DNA from: Melastoma dodecandrum
Lineage: Eukaryota > Streptophyta > Magnoliopsida > Myrtales > Melastomataceae
Direction of reading: 5' to 3'
Assembly (NCBI GenBank): GCA_029817715.1
Contig: JARUPY010000292.1
Coordinates: forward strand, 3,489,001 to 3,553,000
Length of the DNA: 64,000 bases
The notes beneath the pieces are model-generated. The model was not told the origin of the DNA. It ran no database searches and saw nothing but the letters and a program-made list of their open reading frames with translations. Positions 9,298 through 18,173 of the stretch are shown here, in pieces. Position 1 is the first letter of the stretch, and every line of letters starts with the position of its first letter. Position numbers and translations under genes: made by a program.

Positions 9298-9516
9298 TCA
9301 GGGCCGGCCGGTCTGCTTCAGCCGCTTCAGGATCGCCTCGGGGGAGGCATAGGCCTCCTGGCGCAACGCGCTCCAGTAGCGCAGCGCGTCGAGCGGGATC
9401 GATTCGCCGGTCACCGCGCAGCGCACGAAGCTGCCCGGCTTGACCACCCGCATGGTGCCGTCGCCGTACTCGACCACGGCTTCGCCGTTGTTCGCGCGCT
9501 CGTAACGACCCAGCAC
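9298..9516 (-). CDS. DUF2093 domain-containing protein, 72 aa
   Basis: A 72-residue protein typical of DUF2093: EYGDGTMRVVKPGSFVRCAV, then TGESIPLDALRYWS and RQEAYASPEAILKR. The function of the family is unknown, and it is conserved beside lpxK in alphaproteobacteria. The start is GTG at 9516, with AGGAGG about 6 bases upstream. It converges with lpxK, with only 3 bases between the two stops. Confidence 0.9.
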   Translation of the reverse strand: MLGRYERANNGEAVVEYGDGTMRVVKPGSFVRCAVTGESIPLDALRYWSALRQEAYASPEAILKRLKQTGRP

Positions 9517-9579
9517 GTCCGCCTCCTGTTCGATGCCACCCTTCTACACCATCGGCTCCGGCGGCGATGCCCCCGGGCG

Positions 9580-10614
9580 TCAGCTCAGCATGGACCGCGT
9601 TTCATCCCGCGCCAGCAGGGACCGTGCCGTGTCGGCATCGATGTGCATGCGGGCGACCAAAGCGTCGGCGCTGGCGAACCGCTCCTCGCCGCGGATGTAG
9701 CCCACGAACTCCACGGCGATCTCCTGTCCGTAGAGATCGCCGGAGAAGTCGAACAGGTAGGTTTCCAGGAGCGGCGCCCCGTCGTCGAAGGTCGGGCGGC
9801 GGCCGTAGCTGGCGACCCCGTCGCGGAACTGCCCAGACGCCAGCCGCACCCGCACCGCGTAGATCCCGTGCGCGAGGCCGCATTCGGGCAGCATCAGGTT
9901 GGCGGTGGGGAAGCCGAGCTGCCGGCCGCGCTTGTCACCGTGGCGGACTGCGCCCAGCACGAACCAGCGGTAGCCCAGCAGGGCGTTGGCCCGGGCGACG
10001 TCCCCTGCGGCGAGCGCAGCGCGGATCGCGCTCGACGAGACCGGTTCGGCCTCGCCGCCCAGGGCGACCGGTGCCACGACGCGGCAGCTCAGGCCCGCCT
10101 CCCGGCACAGGTCGGCCAGGATCGCGGGTGTGCCCTCCCGGCCACGCCCGAAATGAAAGTCGTGGCCGACCACCACGCCGGACAGGCCGAGCGAGCCCTT
10201 CAGGAAGTCGAGCACGAAGGCCCGCGCCCCCGTGGCGGCCAGCGCACCGTCGAACCGCCGCACGATCAGCCCGTCGAGTCCCAGGTGGGCGAACACGATC
10301 TCCTTGGCAGCCGGTCCGGTGAGGCGGAACATCGGCGCGTCGGGCGCGAAATAGGCCCGCGGATGCGGCTCGAAAGTCAGGGCCACGGCGGGTCGGCCGG
10401 CCTCGCGGGCCGCGGCCCGCACGCTCTCCACGAGCACGCGGTGGCCGAGATGGACGCCGTCGAAATTGCCGATCGCCGCCACCGCCCCGGCCAGGGCCGG
10501 CGGCACCGGCGCGTCAGGGCGGCAGATGGTGAAGGACCGCGCCGCCGTGTCGTCGCCTGGGACCATCGGTTGAGGGCTGGGTGCTCGCAAGGGTCGGTTG
10601 GGGTCGCCTGACAT
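9580..10614 (-). CDS. ribF: Bifunctional riboflavin kinase / FAD synthetase
   Basis: A protein of about 344 residues that turns riboflavin into FMN and FAD in the cytoplasm. The N-terminal nucleotidyltransferase domain shows AAIGNFDGVHLGHR at about residues 46-59 and the VVGHDFHFGRGREG loop. The C-terminal flavokinase domain shows GDKRGRQLGFPTANL and VEFVGYIRGEERF. The start is uncertain: ATG at 10614 and ATG at 10566 are both possible, and neither has a clear ribosome site. The first 40 residues are variable in this family. It is divergent from cheY across about 210 bases. Confidence 0.95.
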   Translation of the reverse strand: MSGDPNRPLRAPSPQPMVPGDDTAARSFTICRPDAPVPPALAGAVAAIGNFDGVHLGHRVLVESVRAAAREAGRPAVALTFEPHPRAYFAPDAPMFRLTGPAAKEIVFAHLGLDGLIVRRFDGALAATGARAFVLDFLKGSLGLSGVVVGHDFHFGRGREGTPAILADLCREAGLSCRVVAPVALGGEAEPVSSSAIRAALAAGDVARANALLGYRWFVLGAVRHGDKRGRQLGFPTANLMLPECGLAHGIYAVRVRLASGQFRDGVASYGRRPTFDDGAPLLETYLFDFSGDLYGQEIAVEFVGYIRGEERFASADALVARMHIDADTARSLLARDETRSMLS

Positions 10615-10828
10615 GTCCGCGAGGGGCCCGACGCCGCCGGACCCTGCCGAAAGGCGCCCGGAGGGTCAAGCGAGGCGGGACCGCGCGGACGCGCCAATTA
10701 ACGGCTTCGCAATGCGCAAGCGCTATTTAAAATGACGTGCGACGCAGCTAAATTGCAGCCTTAGCGAAGCGTTAATCTTTCCGGGAGCCGCCGCGGCTTC
10801 CCGCCGGGCAATACGGAGTAGTGGTTCG

Positions 10829-11212
10829 ATGGCTCTCGACTTGAGCATGCCGATCCTCGTTGTCGACGATTACCAGACGATGGTTCGCATTATTCGCAAT
10901 CTTCTGAAGCAGCTCGGCTTCGAGGAGGTTGACGACGCTTCTGACGGTACGGAAGCATTGGCCCGACTCAAGGACCGCAAGTACGGCCTCGTGATCTCGG
11001 ACTGGAACATGGAGCCGATGACCGGCTACGAGTTGCTCCGGCACGTGCGCGCCGACGAGAACCTTCGGACGACGCCGTTCATCATGGTGACGGCCGAATC
11101 GAAGACTGAGAACGTCATCGCGGCGAAGAAGGCCGGCGTGAACAATTATATCGTCAAGCCGTTCAACGCCGCGACGCTGAAATCGAAGATCGAAGCCGTC
11201 TGCGGCAGCTGA
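10829..11212 (+). CDS. cheY: CheY-type chemotaxis response regulator
   Basis: A single-domain receiver of 127 residues with no output domain. The acidic pair is D13-D14 (LVVDDY), the phosphoacceptor is D58 (VISDWNM), and the switch residues are T88 (MVTAES) and K110 (VKPF). Phospho-CheY normally binds the flagellar switch and changes motor rotation. The N-terminus ALDLSMPIL is typical of alphaproteobacterial CheY. It is followed after 110 bases by a cheZ-like gene on the same strand, and no cheA, cheW or receptor gene is in the window, so this is a detached chemotaxis pair. Confidence 0.9.
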   Translation: MALDLSMPILVVDDYQTMVRIIRNLLKQLGFEEVDDASDGTEALARLKDRKYGLVISDWNMEPMTGYELLRHVRADENLRTTPFIMVTAESKTENVIAAKKAGVNNYIVKPFNAATLKSKIEAVCGS

Positions 11213-11322
11213 TCGGCCACATGCAGCGCGCCCCGCGCCGTCCAGCCGGCCCGCCGAAGCGCCTGAAGACCAGCAGACGTGGCCCGGCCGGCGCGGGCGC
11301 CCATCGATCTCAGGAGAACAGC

Positions 11323-11856
11323 ATGTCGTTAGCCGTCGCCCGGCAGTCCGAAGTGCGGCTCCGAGAGCCGCAGGCCGTCATCGCCGAATTGAGCGAGATC
11401 GCCGAGTACATCTCCCATCTCCGCGAAGAGATTGGGGCGCTCCGCGCAAACGAGATGAGTCGCGACCGGATCCCCATGGCGCATGAGGAGCTCGGCAGCG
11501 TCGTCGCGGCGACTGCGGGCGCCACCAACACCATCATGGAAGCCGCTGAAGCGATGCTCGGCCTGCCCGACGGGCCGGGCTACCGGGAGGCTGTCGAGGA
11601 ACGCATCAACACGATCTTCGAGGCCTGCGCGTTCCAGGACATCACCGGGCAGCGGATCGCCAAGGTGGTCGAATCGTTGCGGTTGTTCGAGCAGCGCTTG
11701 GCTCGGTTCGTGGGCGCCGTGAAGGCGCGCGATACCGCGTCCCTCGACCCCAACGAGCGCGCGCGCCGGGCCCGGGCGGAAGATCTGATGCTCAACGGCC
11801 CCCAGGCCGTGGACGCCATGCCCTCCCAGGACGACATCGACGCCCTCTTCGCCTGA
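11323..11856 (+). CDS. cheZ: CheZ-like CheY-P phosphatase
   Basis: A 177-residue, mostly helical protein. The central motif ACAFQDITGQRIAKVVESL contains the acidic/Gln pair that CheZ inserts into the active site of phospho-CheY. The extreme C-terminus SQDDIDALFA is the CheY-docking peptide. A coiled-coil-like stretch lies around residues 20-45 (ELSEIAEYISHLREEIGALR). The ATG at 11323 has AGGAGA upstream at suitable spacing; the earlier in-frame start at 11221 adds low-complexity sequence. It forms a pair with the preceding cheY and should shorten the life of the CheY signal. Confidence 0.85.
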   Translation: MSLAVARQSEVRLREPQAVIAELSEIAEYISHLREEIGALRANEMSRDRIPMAHEELGSVVAATAGATNTIMEAAEAMLGLPDGPGYREAVEERINTIFEACAFQDITGQRIAKVVESLRLFEQRLARFVGAVKARDTASLDPNERARRARAEDLMLNGPQAVDAMPSQDDIDALFA

Positions 11857-11964
11857 CCCCCGTCCGATCCCGGCCGTCGACTCCGCAGGGGCAGGCCGGT
11901 TAGATCGTCCTCCGGGGGGCCGCCGGGCGGAAGAGGCGGCCGGAAGAGGAAGGCCAGAGCGGAT

Positions 11965-12771
11965 ATGGCGGTGCGGCTCTGGTCGGACCTCACGACGGGC
12001 GACTTCTCCGGCCGCGACCTACGGCGGGTGATCGCGGTGCTGCCGGTGGCCGCCGTCGAGCAGCACGGCCCGCACCTGCCGCTCTCCACCGACTGCGACA
12101 TCGCCGAGGGCTATCTCGCCCGGGTTCGGGCGCTCGCGGCTTCGGAAGTCCCCGCAGATCCCGACGTGCTGCTCCTGCCCGTGCAGGCGATCGGCAAGTC
12201 CGACGAACACGACGGCTTCCCCGGAACGCTCTCGCTGGAGACCGGGACGGCGCTCGCCGCCTGGACGGGAATCGGGAGCGCCCTCCACCGGGCCGGCTGC
12301 CGCAAGCTCGTGATCGTAACCAGCCACGGCGGCAACAGCGCGCTCATCGATCTCGTGGCGGCCGAGCTGCGCGCGCGGCATGGCATGGTGGCGGTGACGA
12401 CCGCCTGGGCCCGGTTCGGCTATCCGGAGGGCCTGTTTCCGCCTGACGAGATCGCCCATGGCATCCATGCCGGCGGCGTCGAGACCGCCTTGATGCTGGC
12501 CCTGCGGCCGGACCTCGTACGGACCGACCGGATCGCCGATTTCCCGCCGCGGACAGTGGCGATGGAGCGCGACTTCACCCACCTGCGCGCCGGCCGCCCC
12601 GCCGCCTTCGCCTGGAAAGCCGGTGATCTTCACCCCTCCGGCGCCATCGGCGACGCGCGGATCGGCACCGCCGAGGCCGGGCGTGCGGCGCTGGAGCACG
12701 GCGCGCGCGCCTTCCTCGCCCTCCTGCGTGACGTGGACGCGTTCGAACTCGACGAATCCGGCCCGGCGTAA
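11965..12771 (+). CDS. Creatininase family amidohydrolase
   Basis: A 268-residue enzyme of the creatininase fold. Metal-binding landmarks are AAVEQHGPHLPLSTD near residue 30-45, VTSHGGNSALID in the middle, and HAGGVETALML. The family includes creatinine amidohydrolase, the riboflavin-pathway protein ArfB and the mycofactocin peptidase MftE. Nothing here separates these, and the neighbours (cheZ and a DUF1223 gene) do not help. The ATG at 11965 directly precedes the conserved N-terminal strand. Confidence 0.88.
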   Translation: MAVRLWSDLTTGDFSGRDLRRVIAVLPVAAVEQHGPHLPLSTDCDIAEGYLARVRALAASEVPADPDVLLLPVQAIGKSDEHDGFPGTLSLETGTALAAWTGIGSALHRAGCRKLVIVTSHGGNSALIDLVAAELRARHGMVAVTTAWARFGYPEGLFPPDEIAHGIHAGGVETALMLALRPDLVRTDRIADFPPRTVAMERDFTHLRAGRPAAFAWKAGDLHPSGAIGDARIGTAEAGRAALEHGARAFLALLRDVDAFELDESGPA

Positions 12772-12836
12772 CCGCCGCCGCGCCCGCGCCGAAGGAGCCG
12801 GTACGCCGGGCATGATCCGGCGCCGGAGTCCCGGCC

Positions 12837-13550
12837 ATGCGCCCTGCCCTCTTGATCTCGGCCGCCCTCCTCTGCGCGACCCTCCGCCCGGCCGCGGCCG
12901 CCGAGCGCCCGGTCGTCGTCGAGCTCTTCACCTCGCAGAGCTGCTCCTCCTGCCCGCCCGCGGAGGCACTGATCGGGCGCCTGGCCCATGAAGGCCCCGG
13001 GGTTCTGCCGCTCGCGTTCCACGTGACCTACTGGAATCATCTCAACTGGCGCGACCCCTACGCCCTGACGGAGGCGACGGCCCGGCAGGAGGCCTACGCG
13101 GCCCGGTTCGGCGGCCCGAGCTACACGCCGCAGGCCGTGATTGACGGGGCGGTCGGCCTCGTCGGATCCGACGAGACCGGCCTGCGCGCCGCGATCGCGC
13201 AGGCCCGGTCGGAGGGCCCCGGCATCCCCGTGACAGTCGCCCGCGACGGCGACCGCGTCGTCGCGCGGGTCGGTGCCGGGCGCGGCTCCGCCCGCGTCCT
13301 GCTGGTCGGCTTCGATCCGAGCCACACGACCCGGGTGCTGCGCGGCGAGAATGCCGGGCGCACCCTCGAGCAGGCCAACATCGTCCGCTCACTGCACGAC
13401 CTCGGCCGCTGGTCCGGCACGGCCGCGACCTTCACGTCGGCGCGGCCCGAGGGGGAGACCGCGGCCCTGCTGCTGCAGGCGGAGGACGGGCGCATCCTCG
13501 GTGCGGCCCGCCTTGATCCGCCCGGTCCTGCCCGCGAGGCGTTGCGATGA
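12837..13550 (+). CDS. DUF1223 secreted thioredoxin-like protein
   Basis: A 237-residue protein with an N-terminal signal peptide (hydrophobic core after MRPALLIS, likely cut after RPAAAA). The mature part begins VVVELFTSQSCSSCPPAEAL, where the Cys-x-x-Cys motif sits in a thioredoxin-like fold. The segments FHVTYWNHLNWRDPY and YTPQAVIDG are typical of DUF1223. A periplasmic redox role is plausible but not established for the family. It is followed within about 100 bases by an ECF sigma factor and its membrane anti-sigma factor, a setting that suggests envelope or oxidative stress. Confidence 0.85.
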   Translation: MRPALLISAALLCATLRPAAAAERPVVVELFTSQSCSSCPPAEALIGRLAHEGPGVLPLAFHVTYWNHLNWRDPYALTEATARQEAYAARFGGPSYTPQAVIDGAVGLVGSDETGLRAAIAQARSEGPGIPVTVARDGDRVVARVGAGRGSARVLLVGFDPSHTTRVLRGENAGRTLEQANIVRSLHDLGRWSGTAATFTSARPEGETAALLLQAEDGRILGAARLDPPGPAREALR

Positions 13551-13651
13551 TCCTCGCGATGGCGGGAGGCCGCGGCTGGGCGCTGGCGCCGAGATCCGAA
13601 CCCGGGCAAAAGACGGCGCATGCCGGAGGACGGAACGGCGGCGGAGCCCGA

Positions 13652-14209
13652 ATGGCGCTCGAAGAGGACCTCGCGCGGTTGATGGCGGCGGCGCAGGGCG
13701 GCGACGCGGCCGCCTATCGCGCGCTGCTGAAGGCCTGCCTGCCGGTGATCTCAGGCATCGCCCGGGCGCAGGGCGTCCGCGGCGAGGCGGTGGACGACGT
13801 CGTGCAGGACACGCTGATGACCGTCCACCGGGCGCGGGCGAGCTACGATCCCGCGCGGCCCTTCCTGCCCTGGCTGCGGGCCATCACCCAGCGGCGGGCG
13901 ATCGACCGGCTGCGCCGGACGGGCCGACGCCCCCGGGAGGTCAACGATCCCCTCGCCTACGAGGCCGAGATCGATCCCGGCCCTGCGCCCGGACAGGGAC
14001 TTGAGGCGCGCGACCGCGCCGCCGCCCTGGCCCGCGCGGTGGCGTCCCTGCCGGAGGGACAGCGGCAGGCGGTTGAGCATCTCGGCCTGCGCGAGCTGTC
14101 GCTCGACGAGGCGGCGGCGTTGACCGGCCGCAGCAAGGGAGCGCTCAAGGTGAATCTGCATCGGGCGCTGAAGGCGCTTCGGACCAGCCTGACGCGGGAG
14201 ACGGAGTGA
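13652..14209 (+). CDS. ECF-type RNA polymerase sigma factor
   Basis: A 185-residue sigma-70 family factor of the extracytoplasmic function group. Region 2 spans about residues 25-90, with DDVVQDTLMTVHRARASYDP and PFLPWLRAITQRRAIDRLRR. Region 4 spans about residues 125-180, with SLPEGQRQAVEHLGLRELS and a helix-turn-helix ending KGALKVNLHRALK. The ATG at 13652 has GGAG upstream; the longer frame from 13547 adds about 35 residues of non-conserved sequence. Its stop overlaps the start of the anti-sigma gene, so sigma factor and regulator are coupled. Confidence 0.9.
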   Translation: MALEEDLARLMAAAQGGDAAAYRALLKACLPVISGIARAQGVRGEAVDDVVQDTLMTVHRARASYDPARPFLPWLRAITQRRAIDRLRRTGRRPREVNDPLAYEAEIDPGPAPGQGLEARDRAAALARAVASLPEGQRQAVEHLGLRELSLDEAAALTGRSKGALKVNLHRALKALRTSLTRETE

Positions 14210-14892
14210 TGTCCGGGGAGGGGAGCCGTGCCGGCTGCGCACTGACCCGTCACGAGCGGCTCGTGGAGGACCTCGCGGCGCACCTCGATCCGGTGCGGCC
14301 GCTGCCGTCCCCGGTGGCCCGCGCGACCCTGTGGCTCGGCGCGGCGCTGCTGATCGGCCTCGGCCTCGCGGCCTGGAGCGGGACCGGCGGCTTCATGCTG
14401 CGCATGCGGGTGCCGGACCTCGCCCTGGCGGCGCTCGGCGCGGTCCTCACGGCGATCACGGCGTCCTACGCGGCTTTCGCGACCAGCGTGCCGGGCCGCT
14501 CGAACCGCTGGGCGCTGCTGCCGCTGCCTCCGCTCGCCCTCTGGATCGGGGCAAGCGGGATGGGCTGCCTGCGCGACTGGATCGCCCCCGGGACCGACAT
14601 CCCCGGTGCCCATGCGGTCATGGGCTGCTTCAGCTTCCTGCTCTGCGTCTCGGTGCCGCTGTCGGCGCTGATCGTCGTGATGCTGCGCCGCGCCTGCCCG
14701 CTGCGGCCGAACCTGACGGCGGCGCTCGGCGGCCTCGCGGTGGCGGCGGCGGCGGCGGTCCTGCTGATGCCGGTCCACCCGCACGACGCCACGGCGACGG
14801 ATCTCCTGATGCACGCGGCGGCGGTCGCCATCGTCATCGCGGTGAACGGGCTGGCTGGGGGCCGGCTGCTCGGGCGCGATGCCGGGGGCTGA
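14209..14892 (+). CDS. nrsF: NrsF/DUF1109 family membrane anti-sigma factor
   Basis: A 227-residue protein with a short cytosolic N-terminus followed by six hydrophobic helices, as in NrsF (DUF1109). In this family the protein holds the partner ECF sigma factor at the inner membrane until a stress signal arrives. Conserved small residues and Cys are visible around MGCLRDWIAPGTDIPGAHAVMGC. The ATG at 14209 overlaps the last base of the sigma factor stop (TGATG); a GTG one codon earlier is also possible. The following 281 bases, up to the convergent ycgN gene, show no convincing gene. Confidence 0.85.
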   Translation: MSGEGSRAGCALTRHERLVEDLAAHLDPVRPLPSPVARATLWLGAALLIGLGLAAWSGTGGFMLRMRVPDLALAALGAVLTAITASYAAFATSVPGRSNRWALLPLPPLALWIGASGMGCLRDWIAPGTDIPGAHAVMGCFSFLLCVSVPLSALIVVMLRRACPLRPNLTAALGGLAVAAAAAVLLMPVHPHDATATDLLMHAAAVAIVIAVNGLAGGRLLGRDAGG

Positions 14893-15173
14893 CGGCCATG
14901 TCCCGCGCCGAAGATCGCGGAGCTGCCCTTGTCCCGGACGCCTGGAACGCAGTGGACGGTGATCCGGGACCGACCGCAAGACGTGCCGCGCAAGCGGCAC
15001 AGCTTGGTCCAGATGGACGCTTCGCGACCTCGTGTGCCGGATCCTGAGTCGCATTCCGCTGACGCTGCCTGCGCCCGGGAGAGGGGCTGCGCGCCAAAAC
15101 ATGCCGCACCGACAGACCGAACGCGCCGAACACCATCGCCTCGGACCCCGGTTCTCCCGAGTCCCCCACGACC

Positions 15174-15665
15174 TCAATCGGCGTAGGGATCGCGCCCCGG
15201 CCAATCCACGATGCGGTCCGGCAGCTCGTCCTCCGAAAACTCCTCCTCGTTGCCGGCGAGCCGTCCGCGCACCGAGATCCCGGCCTCGTGCACGCTCGCG
15301 GCCCGGCCCGAGACCAGGGGATGCCAGGGGTAGAGCGGCTCGCCGTCCCGCACGAGACGGTAGGCGCAGGTCCGGGGCAGCCAGGCGATCGTCCGCACCG
15401 CCTCAGGCGTCAGCCGGACGCAATCGGGCACCCGCTTCTGGCGGCGGGCATAGTCGCGGCACCGGCAGGTGAGGCCGTCGAGGAGCGTGCAGCCGATGTC
15501 GGTGTGGTGGATCTCGCCGGTATCCTCGTCCTCGAGCTTCAGCAGGCAGCACCGGCCGCAGCCGTCGCACAGGCTCTCCCACTCGGCGGGGGTCATGGCT
15601 TCGAGCGTCTTGGTGCGCCAGAACGGCTCGGCCGCCCCGCGGCGCACCGCCTCGGGCTTGGGCAT
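15174..15665 (-). CDS. YcgN family cysteine cluster protein
   Basis: A 163-residue protein of the YcgN/UPF0260 family. The diagnostic cysteine cluster is visible: [12 protein letters not shown], then IGCTLLD and CRCRDY, then VPDCVRL and PRTCAYRL. These cysteines probably bind a metal or iron-sulfur cluster, as inferred for the zinc/iron-chelating CxxCxxCC proteins. The ATG at 15665 gives [10 protein letters not shown]; the longer frame to 15806 has poor protein character. It is divergent from the penicillin-binding protein gene across 179 bases. Confidence 0.9.
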   Translation of the reverse strand: MPKPEAVRRGAAEPFWRTKTLEAMTPAEWESLCDGCGRCCLLKLEDEDTGEIHHTDIGCTLLDGLTCRCRDYARRQKRVPDCVRLTPEAVRTIAWLPRTCAYRLVRDGEPLYPWHPLVSGRAASVHEAGISVRGRLAGNEEEFSEDELPDRIVDWPGRDPYAD

Positions 15666-15844
15666 CGGTAGGGTCTCTCTAACGGGAAGGCGTCTCTCTG
15701 CCCGAGCCGCGGGATTGGGGCAAGCGTCGCCGCCCTGGTCGAAGCCTCGATGCGACCGGATCGCGTCCCGCGCGTTATGCCTAAGCGTGGCCGTGGCGCT
15801 CCGCAAGACTGCGCAGAGCCTCGCGGACGAGTCCGGATCCTGTT

Positions 15845-18169
15845 ATGGACGGGGGCGCCACGGGCGCTCGACAAGCCGGGTTCGACATCGTGCGCCTGCC
15901 GACGCTCACCGAGATCAAGGTCCGTCTGGAACGGGCCGCCCTGGCCTTCGATGCCTGGGTCAATGCGAGCCTGTACGACAGCGGTCAGTCCACCGGTCAG
16001 GCCTACGAGCGCTTCCAGCGCTTCATGAGCCGTTTCGCGGTGCGCGGCTGGAAGCGCGTCGCCCTCGATCTGACCAGCGAGGCCGTCACCATCGGCACCG
16101 GCGGCGCCGTGCTGATGCTGGCGCTGGCCCAACCCGCCTTCCAGCTCACCAGCGAGAACTGGCTGAAGCAGCAGGATCTGGCCGTCACCTTCCTCGACCG
16201 TTACGGTACCGAGGTCGGGCGGCGCGGCATCAAGCACGACGACTCGCTCAAGCTCGACGAGTTTCCCGACATCATGATCAAGGCGCTGGTCTCGACCGAG
16301 GACCGGCGCTTCTACGAGCACTGGGGCATCGATCCGATCGGCACCCTGCGGGCGCTCGTGAACAACTCGAAGGGCGGCAGCGGCACGCAGGGCGGTTCGT
16401 CCATCACCCAGCAGCTCGCCAAGAACCTGTTTCTGACCAACGAGCGCTCCCTCGAACGCAAGGTCAACGAGGCGTTCCTGGCCCTGTGGCTGGAGAGCCA
16501 CCTCACCAAGAACGAGATCCTGAAGCTCTATCTCGACCGGGCCTATATGGGCGGCGGCACCTTCGGCGCCGTGGCGGCGGCGGATTACTATTTCGGCAAG
16601 CCGCTCAAGGATATCAGCCTCGCCGAGGCCGCCATGCTGGCGGGCCTGTTCAAGGCGCCGACCAAGTACGCCCCGCACGTCAACCTGCCGGCGGCCCGCG
16701 CCCGGGCGGCGGACGTGCTGCACAACATGGTGGAGGCGGGCTTCGTCACCGAGGGCCAGATCCAGACGGCGCTCCGCAACCCGGCGACGCCGGTGACCCG
16801 CACCCGCGACATCACCGCCGACTACTACCTCGACTGGGCCTTCGGCGAGATCAAGGGCATGGCGGATGCCGGCAAGCTCCGCAACGACCGCGTGCTGACC
16901 GTGAAGACGCCCCTCGACCTCGCCGTCCAGAAGCGGGCCGACGAGGTCGTGGCCGACATCCTGCGCAAGTCCGGCGACGCCATGGATGTCGATGAGGCCG
17001 CCATGGTGATCCTCGATCCCGACGGGGCGCTGCGCGCCATGGTGGGCGGCGCGGATTACGGCGAGAGCCAGTTCAACCGCGCCACCGACGCGCTGCGCCA
17101 GCCCGGCTCCTCGTTCAAGCCCTACGTCTACTCGGCGGCCCTGGCCTCGGGCCTGTTCAAGCCCGACACGGTGGTGGTCGACAGCCCGGTCTGCATTGGC
17201 AACTGGTGCCCTCAGAATTACGGCCGCTCCTATGCCGGCCGCGTGCCGATGTGGCTCGCCGTGGCGAAATCGATCAACACGATCCCGATCAAGATCTCGA
17301 TCGCGCTGGGCAAGGGCATGGGCATCACCCACGAGGCCAAGGCCGCCAAGGCCGGGCGCGCCAAGATCATCGAGACGGCCCACAGGATGGGCATCACCTC
17401 GAACCTGATCGACACGGTCTCGATGCCGATCGGCTCGGACGAGGTGACGGTGATCGACCAGGCGGCGGGCTACGCGGTGTTCGCCAACGGCGGCTTCCGC
17501 GCCAAGCCCTACGCCGCCATGGAGGTGAAAAACTCCTCCGGCGAGGTGATCTACCGCCACGCCGACGAGGCGCCAGAGCGGGTGCTCTCGCCCCAGGTGG
17601 TGGCCGACATGAACTTCATGCTCAACAAGGTCGTCGAGGAGGGCACTGGCAAGCGGGCGCAGCTCGAGGGCGTGAAGGTCGCCGGCAAATCGGGCACCAC
17701 GAACGCCTACCGGGACGCGTGGTTCGTCGGCTACACCGGCAATTACGTCGGCGCCGTCTGGTTCGGGAACGACGACCACACCTCGACCAACAAGCTCACC
17801 GGCGGCTCGCTCCCGGCCCAGACCTGGCATGACGTGATGGAGCCGGCCCACCAGGGCATCGAGATCAAGGGCTTGCCGGGCCTGAAGGACAGCCCGCGGG
17901 CCGTCCAACAGCAGGCCTCGGGCGGTCCGACCGCGCCCATAGACCCGAACGCCAGCGCCTACGGCAAGCTCTCGCGCCGCTCCTTCGAGGTGATCAGCGG
18001 CCTGAACGGCCTGTTCCGCACGGTCGAGCGCGCGCCGGCCTCGGAGTCCGGGTCCGCGGGCGAGCCGCGCAAGGCCGAGAAGAAGCCCGGCGACCGGGCT
18101 GCGGCGGGTGCGCCGCGGGAGATCGCCGAGGGCACCCGCTCGGTCGGCGGCTTCGTCGAGGTCCGGTGA
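15845..18169 (+). CDS. Class A penicillin-binding protein (transglycosylase/transpeptidase)
   Basis: A 774-residue bifunctional peptidoglycan synthase. An N-terminal hydrophobic anchor at about residues 75-98 is followed by the GT51 transglycosylase domain with the catalytic Glu at about residue 152 (STEDRRFYEHWGIDP) and GGSSITQQLAKNLFL. The transpeptidase domain has the nucleophile motif S422-S-F-K425, KSINT, and K615-S-G-T-T. It polymerises and cross-links lipid II in the periplasm. The start at 15845 leaves a cytosolic N-terminus of about 75 residues, longer than in many PBP1a proteins. The DUF1214 gene starts 4 bases after the stop. Confidence 0.93.
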   Translation: MDGGATGARQAGFDIVRLPTLTEIKVRLERAALAFDAWVNASLYDSGQSTGQAYERFQRFMSRFAVRGWKRVALDLTSEAVTIGTGGAVLMLALAQPAFQLTSENWLKQQDLAVTFLDRYGTEVGRRGIKHDDSLKLDEFPDIMIKALVSTEDRRFYEHWGIDPIGTLRALVNNSKGGSGTQGGSSITQQLAKNLFLTNERSLERKVNEAFLALWLESHLTKNEILKLYLDRAYMGGGTFGAVAAADYYFGKPLKDISLAEAAMLAGLFKAPTKYAPHVNLPAARARAADVLHNMVEAGFVTEGQIQTALRNPATPVTRTRDITADYYLDWAFGEIKGMADAGKLRNDRVLTVKTPLDLAVQKRADEVVADILRKSGDAMDVDEAAMVILDPDGALRAMVGGADYGESQFNRATDALRQPGSSFKPYVYSAALASGLFKPDTVVVDSPVCIGNWCPQNYGRSYAGRVPMWLAVAKSINTIPIKISIALGKGMGITHEAKAAKAGRAKIIETAHRMGITSNLIDTVSMPIGSDEVTVIDQAAGYAVFANGGFRAKPYAAMEVKNSSGEVIYRHADEAPERVLSPQVVADMNFMLNKVVEEGTGKRAQLEGVKVAGKSGTTNAYRDAWFVGYTGNYVGAVWFGNDDHTSTNKLTGGSLPAQTWHDVMEPAHQGIEIKGLPGLKDSPRAVQQQASGGPTAPIDPNASAYGKLSRRSFEVISGLNGLFRTVERAPASESGSAGEPRKAEKKPGDRAAAGAPREIAEGTRSVGGFVEVR

Positions 18170-18173
18170 GCGC

